Below are positions 1 to 9,652 of a stretch of DNA of 64,000 nt, piece after piece; position 1 is the stretch's first letter; the number at the start of each line of letters is the position of its first letter. The notes under the pieces are model-generated. The model saw only the letters and a program-made list of their open reading frames with translations. It ran no database searches and was not told the DNA's origin. Source of the stretch: Geoalkalibacter_A sp034189505. GTDB lineage: Bacteria; Desulfobacterota; Desulfuromonadia; Desulfuromonadales; Geoalkalibacteraceae. The translations under genes were made by a program, and so were the position numbers. The DNA is taken from positions 1 to 64,000 of the forward strand of contig JAXHUR010000001.1 in NCBI GenBank assembly GCA_034189505.1, given 5' to 3'.

Positions 1-110
1 ACTGCTGCGTTGCTGCAATTGCTCTCGCTGCTTCGACGTACGTAAGTACGCCTCATTGCTCGACAATCGCGCGCCTTGCATTTGGCGCTTTTTGCTTAGC
101 CATCGACATT
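1..110. repeat. Intergenic repeat fragment with short hairpin
   Basis: No gene is visible in the first 244 bases. A small stem-loop (CGTAC, loop GTAA, GTACG) sits at 37-50. The core CTTCGACGTAC...AGTACG recurs at 45324-45343 inside another intergenic repeat. The 15-mer TTTTTGCTTAGCCAT at 89-103 recurs inverted at 5882-5896. I read this as a dispersed intergenic repeat. The pilA gene often found beside pilR in this group is not in this stretch. Confidence 0.45.
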
Positions 111-219
111 GATGCTTTTTTTGCGAAAGCATCCTTTATGGGCCGTGCTGATTTTAAAATATGGCACCAGAAACAGTACCATATAATCACAGAAAAGGGA
201 ACGGGGTGCCTAACGGGAC

Positions 220-244
220 CAGGGCGCACATCGGTGCGCCCCTG
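220..244 (-). terminator. Palindrome just past pilR, terminator-like or REP-like
   Basis: The arms AGGGCGCAC and GTGCGCCCCT pair around a 4-base loop with one bulge, directly after the pilR stop codon. There is no long T-run, so it may be a 3'-end-protecting or REP-type palindrome rather than a strong intrinsic terminator. A similar GGGGCGCA-type palindrome follows pilY1 at 14587. Confidence 0.45.
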
Positions 245-1639
245 CTACCCCTCATCATCCGGCGATATGCCGAATTTCGCCAGGCGGTAGCGGATGGAGC
301 GGAAGGAGATGCCGAGGAGTTCGGCGGCCTTTTTGCGCACGCCGTTTGTTTTGTCGAGAGCTTTGAGGAGGACATCTTTTTCGATTTCCCCCAGGTAGGT
401 GTCGATATCGAACCCGGAATCGGGAATTTCCGACAGGCGCCCTCCCCCGCTGGTAGCGCTGCCCGGGACGGCTGCCCCCTGGAACTGGGACGGTAGCATA
501 TCGGCGCTCAGGCGTTCGGAGCCTCCTAGCACCACGCAGCGCTCGATGACGTTTTCAAGTTCACGGATATTGCCCGGCCAGTGGTATTCCACCAGCCGGC
601 GTATGGCCTTTTCCTCTATCTCGGGATTTTCCCGCCCGGTCAGCTTGTGATAGAAGTGGGTGATCAGCAGCGGGATATCATCACGGCGCTCCCTGAGGGG
701 GGGCAGCTCGATGCGGATGACATTGAGGCGGTAAAAAAGGTCTTCACGAAAACGCCCGTCTGCGACTTCAACGTCAAGATCCTTGTTGGTCGCCGCGATC
801 ACCCGCACGTTGCAGCGGATATCCTTGGTGCCGCCGACTCTGCGGAATTCCCTCTCCTGAATGACCCGCAGCAGCTTGACCTGCATCATGGCGGGCAGCT
901 CGCCGATTTCATCCAGAAAGAGCGTGCCCTGATTGGCGATCTCGAACAGGCCGGGCTTCTGGCTGACGGCACCGGTGAAGGAGCCTTTTTCGTGGCCGAA
1001 CAGCTCGCTCTCGAGCAGGTTTTCCGGGATGGCGCCGCAGTTGATGGGAATAAACGGCATGTCGCGCCGGTCGCTGTTGTAGTGAATGGCCTTGGCGACC
1101 ACTTCCTTGCCGGTGCCGCTTTCGCCGGTTATCAGAATGTTGGCGCGGGTGCCGGCCACTTTTTCGATCAGCGCGTAGAGTGCCTGCATCTTGCGGCTGC
1201 GCCCGACGAGATTGCCGAAGCCCTCAGGCTGCGCCTCTTCCTTTTGCTTACGGCTCTGACGCAAGGCCTTGCGCTCCAGGGCATTCTTGACGATGAGGCG
1301 GATTTCCTCGTTCTTGAAAGGCTTGGTGATGTAGTCGTAGGCTCCTTTTTTCATGGCCTCGACCGCCTCTTCCGTGGAGGAGAAGGCGGTGATCATGATC
1401 ACGACGGTATCGGGCATGGTCTCGCGAACGTGGGCGAGCAGTTCAAACCCCGTCACTCTGGGCATCTTCACATCGCTGACAATCAGATCGTAGCTCTGCT
1501 CGGCCAGCCGCGCCAGCGCCTGGGCGCCATCGGCCACCGCGTCGACACCATAGCCTTCACGATGAAGCATGATGGAGAGCACTTCACGAATGCTCTCTTC
1601 GTCATCCACGACCAATATGCGGTACTGCTGCTTTTCCAA
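245..1639 (-). CDS. pilR: PilR, sigma54-dependent response regulator of pilus genes
   Basis: 464 aa NtrC-family activator. The N-terminal receiver domain has its phospho-acceptor at D56. The AAA+ domain has Walker A GESGTGKE (172-179), the sigma54-contacting loop as GSFTGA (219-224) and Walker B TLFLDE (239-244). A Fis-type helix-turn-helix lies near 431-456. It is the last gene of pilB-pilT-pilC-pilS-pilR, 72 bp after its cognate kinase pilS, which is why PilR is preferred over a generic NtrC regulator. In the family, PilR activates sigma54 promoters of pilin and, in Geobacter relatives, cytochrome genes. Three candidate sigma54 sites occur in this window (20318, 27007, 36560). The loop is GSFTGA instead of the canonical GAFTGA. 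Confidence 0.95.
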   Translation of the reverse strand: MEKQQYRILVVDDEESIREVLSIMLHREGYGVDAVADGAQALARLAEQSYDLIVSDVKMPRVTGFELLAHVRETMPDTVVIMITAFSSTEEAVEAMKKGAYDYITKPFKNEEIRLIVKNALERKALRQSRKQKEEAQPEGFGNLVGRSRKMQALYALIEKVAGTRANILITGESGTGKEVVAKAIHYNSDRRDMPFIPINCGAIPENLLESELFGHEKGSFTGAVSQKPGLFEIANQGTLFLDEIGELPAMMQVKLLRVIQEREFRRVGGTKDIRCNVRVIAATNKDLDVEVADGRFREDLFYRLNVIRIELPPLRERRDDIPLLITHFYHKLTGRENPEIEEKAIRRLVEYHWPGNIRELENVIERCVVLGGSERLSADMLPSQFQGAAVPGSATSGGGRLSEIPDSGFDIDTYLGEIEKDVLLKALDKTNGVRKKAAELLGISFRSIRYRLAKFGISPDDEG

Positions 1640-1711
1640 AAGACATGTCTCCGTTTATGGCACCACCCTGAAAGTGGGATCGATTTCACAGGTTCGCTTC
1701 GTGCGCGGTTC

Positions 1712-3355
1712 TCAGCGTAGATGAATTTCAAAACGGGCGCCACCCGCTTCCCCTTCAAGCGCCAGCACTTCTCCACCATGACTCTCCACCACGGCATGCA
1801 CGGTCGCCAACCCGAGACCGGAGCCGGAATCCTTGGTGGTGAAAAAGGGATCGAAGATCTTCTGCCGGATCTCCCGCGGGACGCCCGGGCCTGTGTCTTC
1901 GATGGCAATCAGGCCTTTCCCCGGATCAGCCAGAAACCTGAGCCGACCGCGGCGCTCCATGGCTTCGCTGGCATTTACGCTCAGGTTCCACAACACCTGG
2001 CGCATCTGTTTGACATCGAGTTCAAAAAAGCAAGGTCGGGGGTACTGCCTGTCAACCTCTATATCACAAAAGCGTTCATCCGCCATGAGAAGAGCGGCCA
2101 GTTCATCAAAAAGCTTCGCCACATCAATCTTTTCTTTCAAGGGATTTCCGGGACGGGCGTAATGCAGGAAATCGGTCAGAAGTCCGCTGAGTCGGTCGGC
2201 TTCACGCACCACGATGCTCATCAGGCGCCGGTCGGGATCTGAAAGGCCCTCAGCTTCCATCAACAACTGGACGGAACCGCTGATAGAGGCCAGTGGATTG
2301 CGGATCTCGTGCGCCATACCCGACGCCAGCCGCCCCACCGCCGCCAGCCGATCGGCGCGCTGCAGGCGGGCTTCCATCTCCTTGACGTGGCTGAGGTCCT
2401 GAAAGGTCACCAGCAGGCCCAGGATCGCCCCCTGGCGATCACGCAGGTAAGCGGCGTCGTAGCCGATGGTATGCCGCTCGCCGTTTTTAGCGGTCAAAAG
2501 ACACTCACCGCGCGTAACCGGTTTGATTTCACCGGTAAAGACGGCGAGGGAGGGAAAAACCTGGCGGACGTCCCGGTCATAGATCTCTTCAAGCCGATAG
2601 CCGGTAATGCGTGTGCCCGCCGCATTGAACGAGCGGATCCGGCCCTGGCGGTTGACCATCAGCAGGCCGCTGCCGATGTTGGCGAGAATGGCGCGGTTGA
2701 GGTTTTCAAGTTCCTCATAATCGATCTCGCGCCGCACCAGCGCCTGTTGGCTGAGGCGCAGCCGCTCCGAAAGAGTCCCGGCCAGAAAAGCGGTCAGAAA
2801 AAACGCGATGACGTTGACAAACATGGCGAAAAACAGCTGGCGGCCGTCGCCCTGGGCGGGAAAGTGCAGCCCGCCGATCTCAGGAAGATAGCCGAAATAC
2901 TGCAGGTCGAGCAGGCTGCCGTAAAGAATGGAGGCGGCGGAAGCGACCACGAAGGCATCGCGCCGTGCCATCAGGAACGCGCTGCCGATGATAATCAGAA
3001 TGTACAGGAATGAAAAGATGCTGTCCTGCCCGCCGCTGAGGTAGATCAGGGCGGTCACAAACAGCAGGTCCCAGACGATCTGCACCTGAGTAAAGGCGGT
3101 CAGGCGGCGCAAGCGCGTCAGCAGCAGGGCAGAAACAATGGCCTGAAGATAGGAGAGTCCCACCAGCGCGAACAGGATGTCAAGGGTGGGATGGTCGACG
3201 GCAAGACGGGCACTGAGCTGATAAACGATCATTCCGCCGAGAAACAGCGAAATGACGACGACGCGCAGAAACAGAAACCAGCTCAACTGCGAACGGGTAG
3301 GCCCGGGCCGACCCGTCGCGGGGGCCATATCATCCATGACAGGTTCCGTTGTCAA
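1712..3355 (-). CDS. pilS: PilS, membrane sensor histidine kinase
   Basis: 547 aa. The N-terminal half holds about six hydrophobic segments (roughly residues 24-194), typical of PilS. A PAS domain spans about 215-320. The HisKA H-box SGMAHEIRNP contains the phospho-accepting H349. The C-terminal HATPase domain shows LWNLSVNASEAM (N-box), DTGPGVP (G1) and GSGLGLATVHAV (G2). The ATG overlaps the pilC stop by 4 nt, indicating translational coupling. It should phosphorylate PilR, encoded just downstream. In Pseudomonas, PilS senses the pilin level in the inner membrane; the signal here is not visible from sequence. Confidence 0.95.
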   Translation of the reverse strand: MTTEPVMDDMAPATGRPGPTRSQLSWFLFLRVVVISLFLGGMIVYQLSARLAVDHPTLDILFALVGLSYLQAIVSALLLTRLRRLTAFTQVQIVWDLLFVTALIYLSGGQDSIFSFLYILIIIGSAFLMARRDAFVVASAASILYGSLLDLQYFGYLPEIGGLHFPAQGDGRQLFFAMFVNVIAFFLTAFLAGTLSERLRLSQQALVRREIDYEELENLNRAILANIGSGLLMVNRQGRIRSFNAAGTRITGYRLEEIYDRDVRQVFPSLAVFTGEIKPVTRGECLLTAKNGERHTIGYDAAYLRDRQGAILGLLVTFQDLSHVKEMEARLQRADRLAAVGRLASGMAHEIRNPLASISGSVQLLMEAEGLSDPDRRLMSIVVREADRLSGLLTDFLHYARPGNPLKEKIDVAKLFDELAALLMADERFCDIEVDRQYPRPCFFELDVKQMRQVLWNLSVNASEAMERRGRLRFLADPGKGLIAIEDTGPGVPREIRQKIFDPFFTTKDSGSGLGLATVHAVVESHGGEVLALEGEAGGARFEIHLR

Positions 3356-4569
3356 CCACCGACGGTGCCGGCCAGCTTGAAGATCGGCAGATACATGGCA
3401 ATGACAAGGCCACCGACCGTCGTACCGAGAAACAGCATCAATAAGGGCTCGAGCATGGAGGTCAGTGCCGAGACCGCATCATCGACTTCATCATCGTAGA
3501 AATCGGCAATCTTGTTGAGCATGGTGTCGATGGCGCCCGACTGCTCGCCGACTGCGATCATCTGGCATACCATGGGGGGAAAGACGCCGGATTGTTCAAG
3601 AGGCTCCGCGATGGTCTTGCCCTCGCTGATGCTCTGGCGCACTTTGTAGATCGCCTTTTCAACGGTTTTGTTGCCGGCCGTCTTGGCCACGATGTCGAGG
3701 CCGTCGAGAATCGGCACACCCGAGCTGATCATGGTACCCAGGGTGCGGGTGAATTTAGCCACCGCCGCCTTGCGGATCAGAGGGCCGAAAATCGGCAGTT
3801 TCAGGACAACATCATCGATCTTCGCACGCCCCTTCCTGGTGCGGTATATGCGCTTGAAAGCAAAAATCAGAAAAATGATGCCGCCGATGATCGCGAGAAT
3901 ATAATCCTGTACGAAATTACTTAAATTGATGACGAACTGGGTCGGGGCAGGCAGCGCACCGCCGAAATCGGCAAACATCTGCTCGAAGGTCGGGATAACG
4001 AACACCAGGATGACCGCGATGACCACAAATGCGATCCCCACAACGGTGGCGGGATAGGTCATCGCTCCCTTGATCTGCTTCCTGAGCTTGAGAGCTTTTT
4101 CGATATACGCCGCCAGGCGGTTGAGAATCGTATCGAGGATACCGCCGACTTCACCGGCCGCCACCAGGTTGATGTACAATTCGTCGAACGCCTTGGGATG
4201 CTTCTTCAAGGCATCGGCAAAGGTGGAACCCGCCTCGACATCCTCCTTGATCTGAACCAGGATTTTTCTGAAGGTTTTGTTGTCCTGCTGGCGTCCCAGG
4301 ATATCGAGGCACTGCACCAGCGGGAGACCGGCATCGATCATGGTGGCGAACTGGCGGGTGAACACGACCAGATCCTTGGTGGTGACCTTGGGCTCCATAC
4401 CGGGGATCTTGAGGTCGCGGTCGAGTCCCTTGCCGCGCTCCTTGATGTTGGAGGGCATGATCCCCTGGCGACGCAGGGTTGCAGAAACGGCGGCCTGATT
4501 CGGCCCTTCCATTTCGCCTTTCTGGACCTGGCCGGTCCGTGTTTTTCCTTCCCAGGCAAATTTAGCCAT
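3352..4569 (-). CDS. pilC: PilC, type IV pilus inner-membrane platform protein
   Basis: 405 aa, normal family length. Two type II secretion system F domains (about residues 70-195 and 273-396) repeat the glycine-rich GLPLVQCLDIL/GVPILDGLDIV pattern. Membrane segments are near residues 170-195, 220-240 and the C-terminus (LLMLFLGTTVGGLVIAMYL). PilC is the platform on which the PilB and PilT motors act to polymerise or depolymerise pilin. It starts 30 bp after pilT with a GAGG ribosome site and overlaps pilS by 4 nt. Confidence 0.96.
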   Translation of the reverse strand: MAKFAWEGKTRTGQVQKGEMEGPNQAAVSATLRRQGIMPSNIKERGKGLDRDLKIPGMEPKVTTKDLVVFTRQFATMIDAGLPLVQCLDILGRQQDNKTFRKILVQIKEDVEAGSTFADALKKHPKAFDELYINLVAAGEVGGILDTILNRLAAYIEKALKLRKQIKGAMTYPATVVGIAFVVIAVILVFVIPTFEQMFADFGGALPAPTQFVINLSNFVQDYILAIIGGIIFLIFAFKRIYRTRKGRAKIDDVVLKLPIFGPLIRKAAVAKFTRTLGTMISSGVPILDGLDIVAKTAGNKTVEKAIYKVRQSISEGKTIAEPLEQSGVFPPMVCQMIAVGEQSGAIDTMLNKIADFYDDEVDDAVSALTSMLEPLLMLFLGTTVGGLVIAMYLPIFKLAGTVGG

Positions 4570-4599
4570 TATCCGACCTCATGATGATCGATGTTGTCG

Positions 4600-5718
4600 T
4601 CATCCGTTCGCCCGCGGTGCGGAGCCGGGCCCCATGCGCTTGAGCACGGAGGCGGGGTTGGCCACCATCTGGCGCAGCTCCTCATGATCGGACGACCTGT
4701 TGAGAGCATTATCGAGAGTGATGATTTTTTTGTGATAGAGCATGAAAAGGGATTGATTGAGTGTCTGCATGCCGAATTTTTCCTGCCCCATCTGCATCTG
4801 CGAGTAGATCTGATGCACCTTGTCCTCGCGGATCAGGTTGCGGATCGCGGCGTTGGGCACCATGATTTCCAATGCGAGAGCGCGGCCGCGACCGGAGGCT
4901 TTCGGCAGCAGGGCCTGTGACAGGACGCCTTCGAGTACGAACGACAGCTGTGCGCGCACCTGAGTCTGCTGGCTGGTGGGGAAGACGTCGATCACGCGGT
5001 TGATGGTCTGCACGCAGCCGTTGGTGTGCAGAGTGGCGAAGCAGAGGTGACCGGTTTCGGCAATAGTCAAAGCGGCCTCGATTGTCTCAAGGTCACGCAG
5101 CTCTCCCAGCAGCACTACGTCCGGATCCTGCCGCAGGATATGTTTAAGCGCCTTTTTGAAGGAGTCGGTATCGGCGCCGACCTCCCGCTGGTTCACCAGG
5201 CAGCGCTTGTGGGAGTGCAGGTATTCGATAGGGTCTTCAATCGTGATGATGTGCTCCTGGCGTTCCTCGTTGATCTGATCGATCATGGAGGCCAGGGTGG
5301 TCGACTTGCCGCTGCCGGTAGGGCCGGTGACCAGCACCAGCCCACGGGGCTTGCGGGAGATTTCCTTGACCACCGGCGGCAGTCCCAGCTCCTCATAGGT
5401 GAGAATTTTGTAGGGGATCATGCGGAAAGCGCCGGCCACAGCCCCACGCTGCATAAAGAGGTTACCACGGAAACGCGACAAACCTTTGACACCGAAGGAA
5501 AAATCGAGTTCGCTCTCCTCCTCGAATTTGCGCTTCTGGGCATCGGTGAGAATGTTGTAGCACATTTGCTTGGTTTCCGCCGGCGTCATGGGCGGCAATT
5601 TCATGGGCAGCATTCTGCCGTCGATGCGCAGCTGCGGCGGGGTCGCGGTCGAGATATGGAGGTCCGACGCGCCCTGCTCGACCATGGTTTTCAGCAATTG
5701 GTGAATATTGGCGGACAT
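4600..5718 (-). CDS. pilT: PilT, pilus retraction ATPase
   Basis: 372 aa from the ATG at 5718. The reading frame is open further upstream, but that extension runs through an intergenic repeat, and an AGGGAG ribosome site precedes the chosen ATG. Walker A is GPTGSGKST (132-140), Walker B LLGELRDLETIE, and the His box TGHLCFATLHTN. The PilT-specific AIRNLIRE signature near the C-terminus separates it from PilB. It is a hexameric cytoplasmic ATPase that drives pilus retraction through PilC, and it lies between pilB and pilC in the operon. Confidence 0.96.
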   Translation of the reverse strand: MSANIHQLLKTMVEQGASDLHISTATPPQLRIDGRMLPMKLPPMTPAETKQMCYNILTDAQKRKFEEESELDFSFGVKGLSRFRGNLFMQRGAVAGAFRMIPYKILTYEELGLPPVVKEISRKPRGLVLVTGPTGSGKSTTLASMIDQINEERQEHIITIEDPIEYLHSHKRCLVNQREVGADTDSFKKALKHILRQDPDVVLLGELRDLETIEAALTIAETGHLCFATLHTNGCVQTINRVIDVFPTSQQTQVRAQLSFVLEGVLSQALLPKASGRGRALALEIMVPNAAIRNLIREDKVHQIYSQMQMGQEKFGMQTLNQSLFMLYHKKIITLDNALNRSSDHEELRQMVANPASVLKRMGPGSAPRANG

Positions 5719-5780
5719 GGCACTCCCTGTGTCATTGAATGGATGTAATCTCTCCCTGTCCCCCCCATTGATGGGAAGTG

Positions 5781-5820
5781 CCCTTCCCCCTCTCCCAGCG
5801 GGAGAGGGCCGGGGTGAGGG
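5781..5820. repeat. Intergenic palindromic repeat (CCTCTCCC...GGGAGAGG)
   Basis: CCCTCTCCC-AGC-GGGAGAGGG forms a 9-bp perfect stem, followed by a GGGGTGAGGG tail. This matches a widespread type of bacterial intergenic repeat. It lies between pilB and pilT on the operon transcript, where it could modulate mRNA processing. Confidence 0.6.
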
Positions 5821-5875
5821 AGATGATCTTTGATCAAGAGCGGTCCGCATCAATCATGACGCACTCACGAAAATT

Positions 5876-6005
5876 CAGAGAATGGCTAAGCAAAAATTTC
5901 GTCCTTCAAGGCCTGGTGTTTTTTCAGGGGCGAAAGCATACATCAGGGATGTCGAGGTCCTGAAAAAACGCCGTAACACCGTAGGGCGGACTTTTTGCGA
6001 CGCCA

Positions 6006-6013
<8 letters not shown>
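5876..6013. repeat. Putative dispersed repeat between pilB and pilT
   Basis: A non-coding stretch runs from GAATGGCTAAGCAAAAA to TTTTTGCGACGCCATCAA. It contains an internal near-inverted pair, GTTTTTTCAGG at 5919 and CCTGAAAAAAC at 5960. Its left end shares 15 nt, inverted, with 89-103. The right end runs into the pilB stop codon at 6006-6008, so pilB may have acquired its last codons from the repeat. Confidence 0.45.
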
Positions 6014-7706
<1,693 letters not shown>

Positions 7707-7739
7707 AAATCTAAAATCGCCCCTCTTTGAATTTTCGAT

Positions 7740-7766
7740 ATATTATAATAAAATTTTAATTGTCAA
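7740..7766 (-). promoter_or_regulatory. Candidate promoter of the pilBTCSR operon
   Basis: On the minus strand TTGACA (7761-7766) is followed after 15 nt by TAATAT (7740-7745), within an AT-rich 60-bp gap between aroE and pilB. The spacing is short; ATATAT at 17 nt is an alternative -10 box. Confidence 0.45.
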
Positions 7767-7769
7767 ATG

Positions 7770-8675
7770 TCAAGATTGATGCTTTTTGTCATGCAGTACC
7801 GCCAAAAGCCGTTTTTTCATGACGCCGGCAGGCGCGGGGACGCCGGTCCAGATCCGAAATGCGTGCTCGCCCTGTCCCACCAGCATACTCAATCCGTCGG
7901 CAGCCTGGCAGCCATGACGGCCAGCCTGCACGCACAGGGGCGTCTTCTCGGAAGCGTACACCATATCGTAAATACTGACCCGGGGTGAAAGCAGGTGCCA
8001 GGGCAGCGCGATGCTTTCGCCCTTCAAACCGAGAGTGGTGGTGTTGACCACCAAGTCGACGTCAGCCAGAGCCGCAACCGGAAATGTCGACGGCTCCTGG
8101 AAATCCCAGGGATAAACTGCAAACTCTGTGCCTGGAAAATGCGCCGAGAATTCATCCGCCAGCTTCTGTGCCCGTTGTGCGGTGCGATTAACCCAGCCGA
8201 TGCTTTCCGCTCCTGCGGCACAAAGGGCCACGGCGGCAGCACGGCAGGCTCCGCCGGCCCCCAGCAGCAGAACATGGCTGCCGGCCGGGTTGAAATCGAG
8301 TTCCGCGCGCAGCGCTTCCAATAATCCGATACCATCCGTGTTATAGCCAAAAAGCCAACCGTCGCGATTGAGGATGGTATTGACCGCCCCGATCAAACGC
8401 GCATGAGCATCCACCTCATCCAGCAGATCAAGGACTCTCTCCTTATGGGGAACGGTCACGTTGATACCGGCGATGCCGAGGGACCGTAATCCCTCCAACG
8501 CCCCGCCAAGCTGCTGCGGACGCACGTGGAAAGGCACATAGACCGCATCGATCCCGGCCTTTTCAAAAGCGGCGTTCTGCATGACCGGAGACAGCGAATG
8601 ATCTACAGGATCCCCGAATATCCCGAAAACGCGGGTGGTTCCGCGAACACAGCTTTCCTCCCGTGCCTCGTTCAT
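7770..8675 (-). CDS. aroE: Shikimate dehydrogenase
   Basis: 301 aa. AroE reduces 3-dehydroshikimate to shikimate with NADPH in aromatic amino acid synthesis. Visible motifs are the shikimate-binding GDPVDHSLSP (21-30), NVTVPHKE with the catalytic lysine, NTDGIG, and the nucleotide-binding LLLGAGGACRA. The ATG overlaps the ribF stop by 4 nt, so both are probably co-translated. It is slightly longer than the usual 270-290 aa because of about 15 extra N-terminal residues; a shorter start is not excluded. Confidence 0.95.
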   Translation of the reverse strand: MNEAREESCVRGTTRVFGIFGDPVDHSLSPVMQNAAFEKAGIDAVYVPFHVRPQQLGGALEGLRSLGIAGINVTVPHKERVLDLLDEVDAHARLIGAVNTILNRDGWLFGYNTDGIGLLEALRAELDFNPAGSHVLLLGAGGACRAAAVALCAAGAESIGWVNRTAQRAQKLADEFSAHFPGTEFAVYPWDFQEPSTFPVAALADVDLVVNTTTLGLKGESIALPWHLLSPRVSIYDMVYASEKTPLCVQAGRHGCQAADGLSMLVGQGEHAFRIWTGVPAPAGVMKKRLLAVLHDKKHQS

Positions 8676-9637
8676 CGCTCGCGCCTCAGGTACTCGCGGT
8701 AGCCGATGACCCGCTCGTTCTTCAACACTTCACGGGCATGAGCGACATCCTGACGGATGGCTTCGATCAGGGAGTCGACACCGGAGAACTTCTTTTCCGG
8801 ACGCAGGCGCCGGAAAAAATAAATCCGCAGGCGTTCACCGTAGAGACTGCCTTCGAAACCGAGCAGATGTACTTCGATAGTCTGAGTCGAACCTTCAAAG
8901 GTGGGTTTGCGGCCGATATTGACTACCGCATCGTAGAGACGCCGGCCATGGCGCGCTTTCACTGCATAGACACCCGGCGCGGGGAGCATCTCCTTCTCCG
9001 TCACCAGGTTGGCGGTCGGAAAGCCGAGTTCTCTTCCGCGATGATCGCCATGCACCACCTGTCCTTCCAGGTTGTACTGCCGGCCAAGAAGAGCAACGAC
9101 CTGATCCACCTCGCCGCAGGCGATCATTTCACGGATGCGCGAAGAGCTGTAGATGACGCCGTCGCGGGAGATGGGCGAGAGGACATCCACCTCGAATCCG
9201 AGCCGGCACCCGAGTTGTTCCAGAAAGTCCGCATCTCCCTGTCGCCCGCGGCCGAAACGGTAATCATAGCCGACCACGATGCGGCGCGCACCGATGCGTT
9301 CGACCAGGATGTCGTGGACAAACTGCTCCGGTCGCATGGCCGCGAACTCCCTGGTGAAAGTCGGGCAGATCAGCACATCGATCCCGGATGCGGCGACCAG
9401 GCGTACTTTCTCGTCGTAGGTGTTGAGCAGTTTCAGCTCCCGGCCTGGGGCGAGAACCTTGAGAGGATGCGGGTGGAAGCTGAATACAATCGCGGTCCCG
9501 TCGGCTTCGCGCGCTTTATCGATCACATGGTGGAAAATTTCCCGGTGACCGAGGTGAACGCCATCGAAATTTCCAAGAGTCACCACAGCGTTGGGGAACG
9601 GCTCTTTAATGCGGGACAGATCGGTAATGGTCTTCAT
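8672..9637 (-). CDS. ribF: Bifunctional riboflavin kinase/FAD synthetase
   Basis: 321 aa. The N-terminal nucleotidyltransferase domain has GNFDGVHLGH and YSSSRIREMI. The C-terminal flavokinase domain (about 190-321) has HGDHRGRELGFPTAN and VNIGRKPTF. It converts riboflavin to FMN and then FAD. It lies 15 bp after rnr and overlaps aroE by 4 nt. No FMN riboswitch is present upstream; the gap is too short. Confidence 0.96.
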   Translation of the reverse strand: MKTITDLSRIKEPFPNAVVTLGNFDGVHLGHREIFHHVIDKAREADGTAIVFSFHPHPLKVLAPGRELKLLNTYDEKVRLVAASGIDVLICPTFTREFAAMRPEQFVHDILVERIGARRIVVGYDYRFGRGRQGDADFLEQLGCRLGFEVDVLSPISRDGVIYSSSRIREMIACGEVDQVVALLGRQYNLEGQVVHGDHRGRELGFPTANLVTEKEMLPAPGVYAVKARHGRRLYDAVVNIGRKPTFEGSTQTIEVHLLGFEGSLYGERLRIYFFRRLRPEKKFSGVDSLIEAIRQDVAHAREVLKNERVIGYREYLRRER

Positions 9638-9652
9638 CGTGAAAAGCCGTTG

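Noticed and set aside
581..1720. Long plus-strand open frame opposite pilR
   Set aside because: It is the antisense shadow of a clear PilR/PilS coding region with no domain of its own. The same applies to the long frames opposite pilB, ribF/rnr, aspS/hisS and icd.
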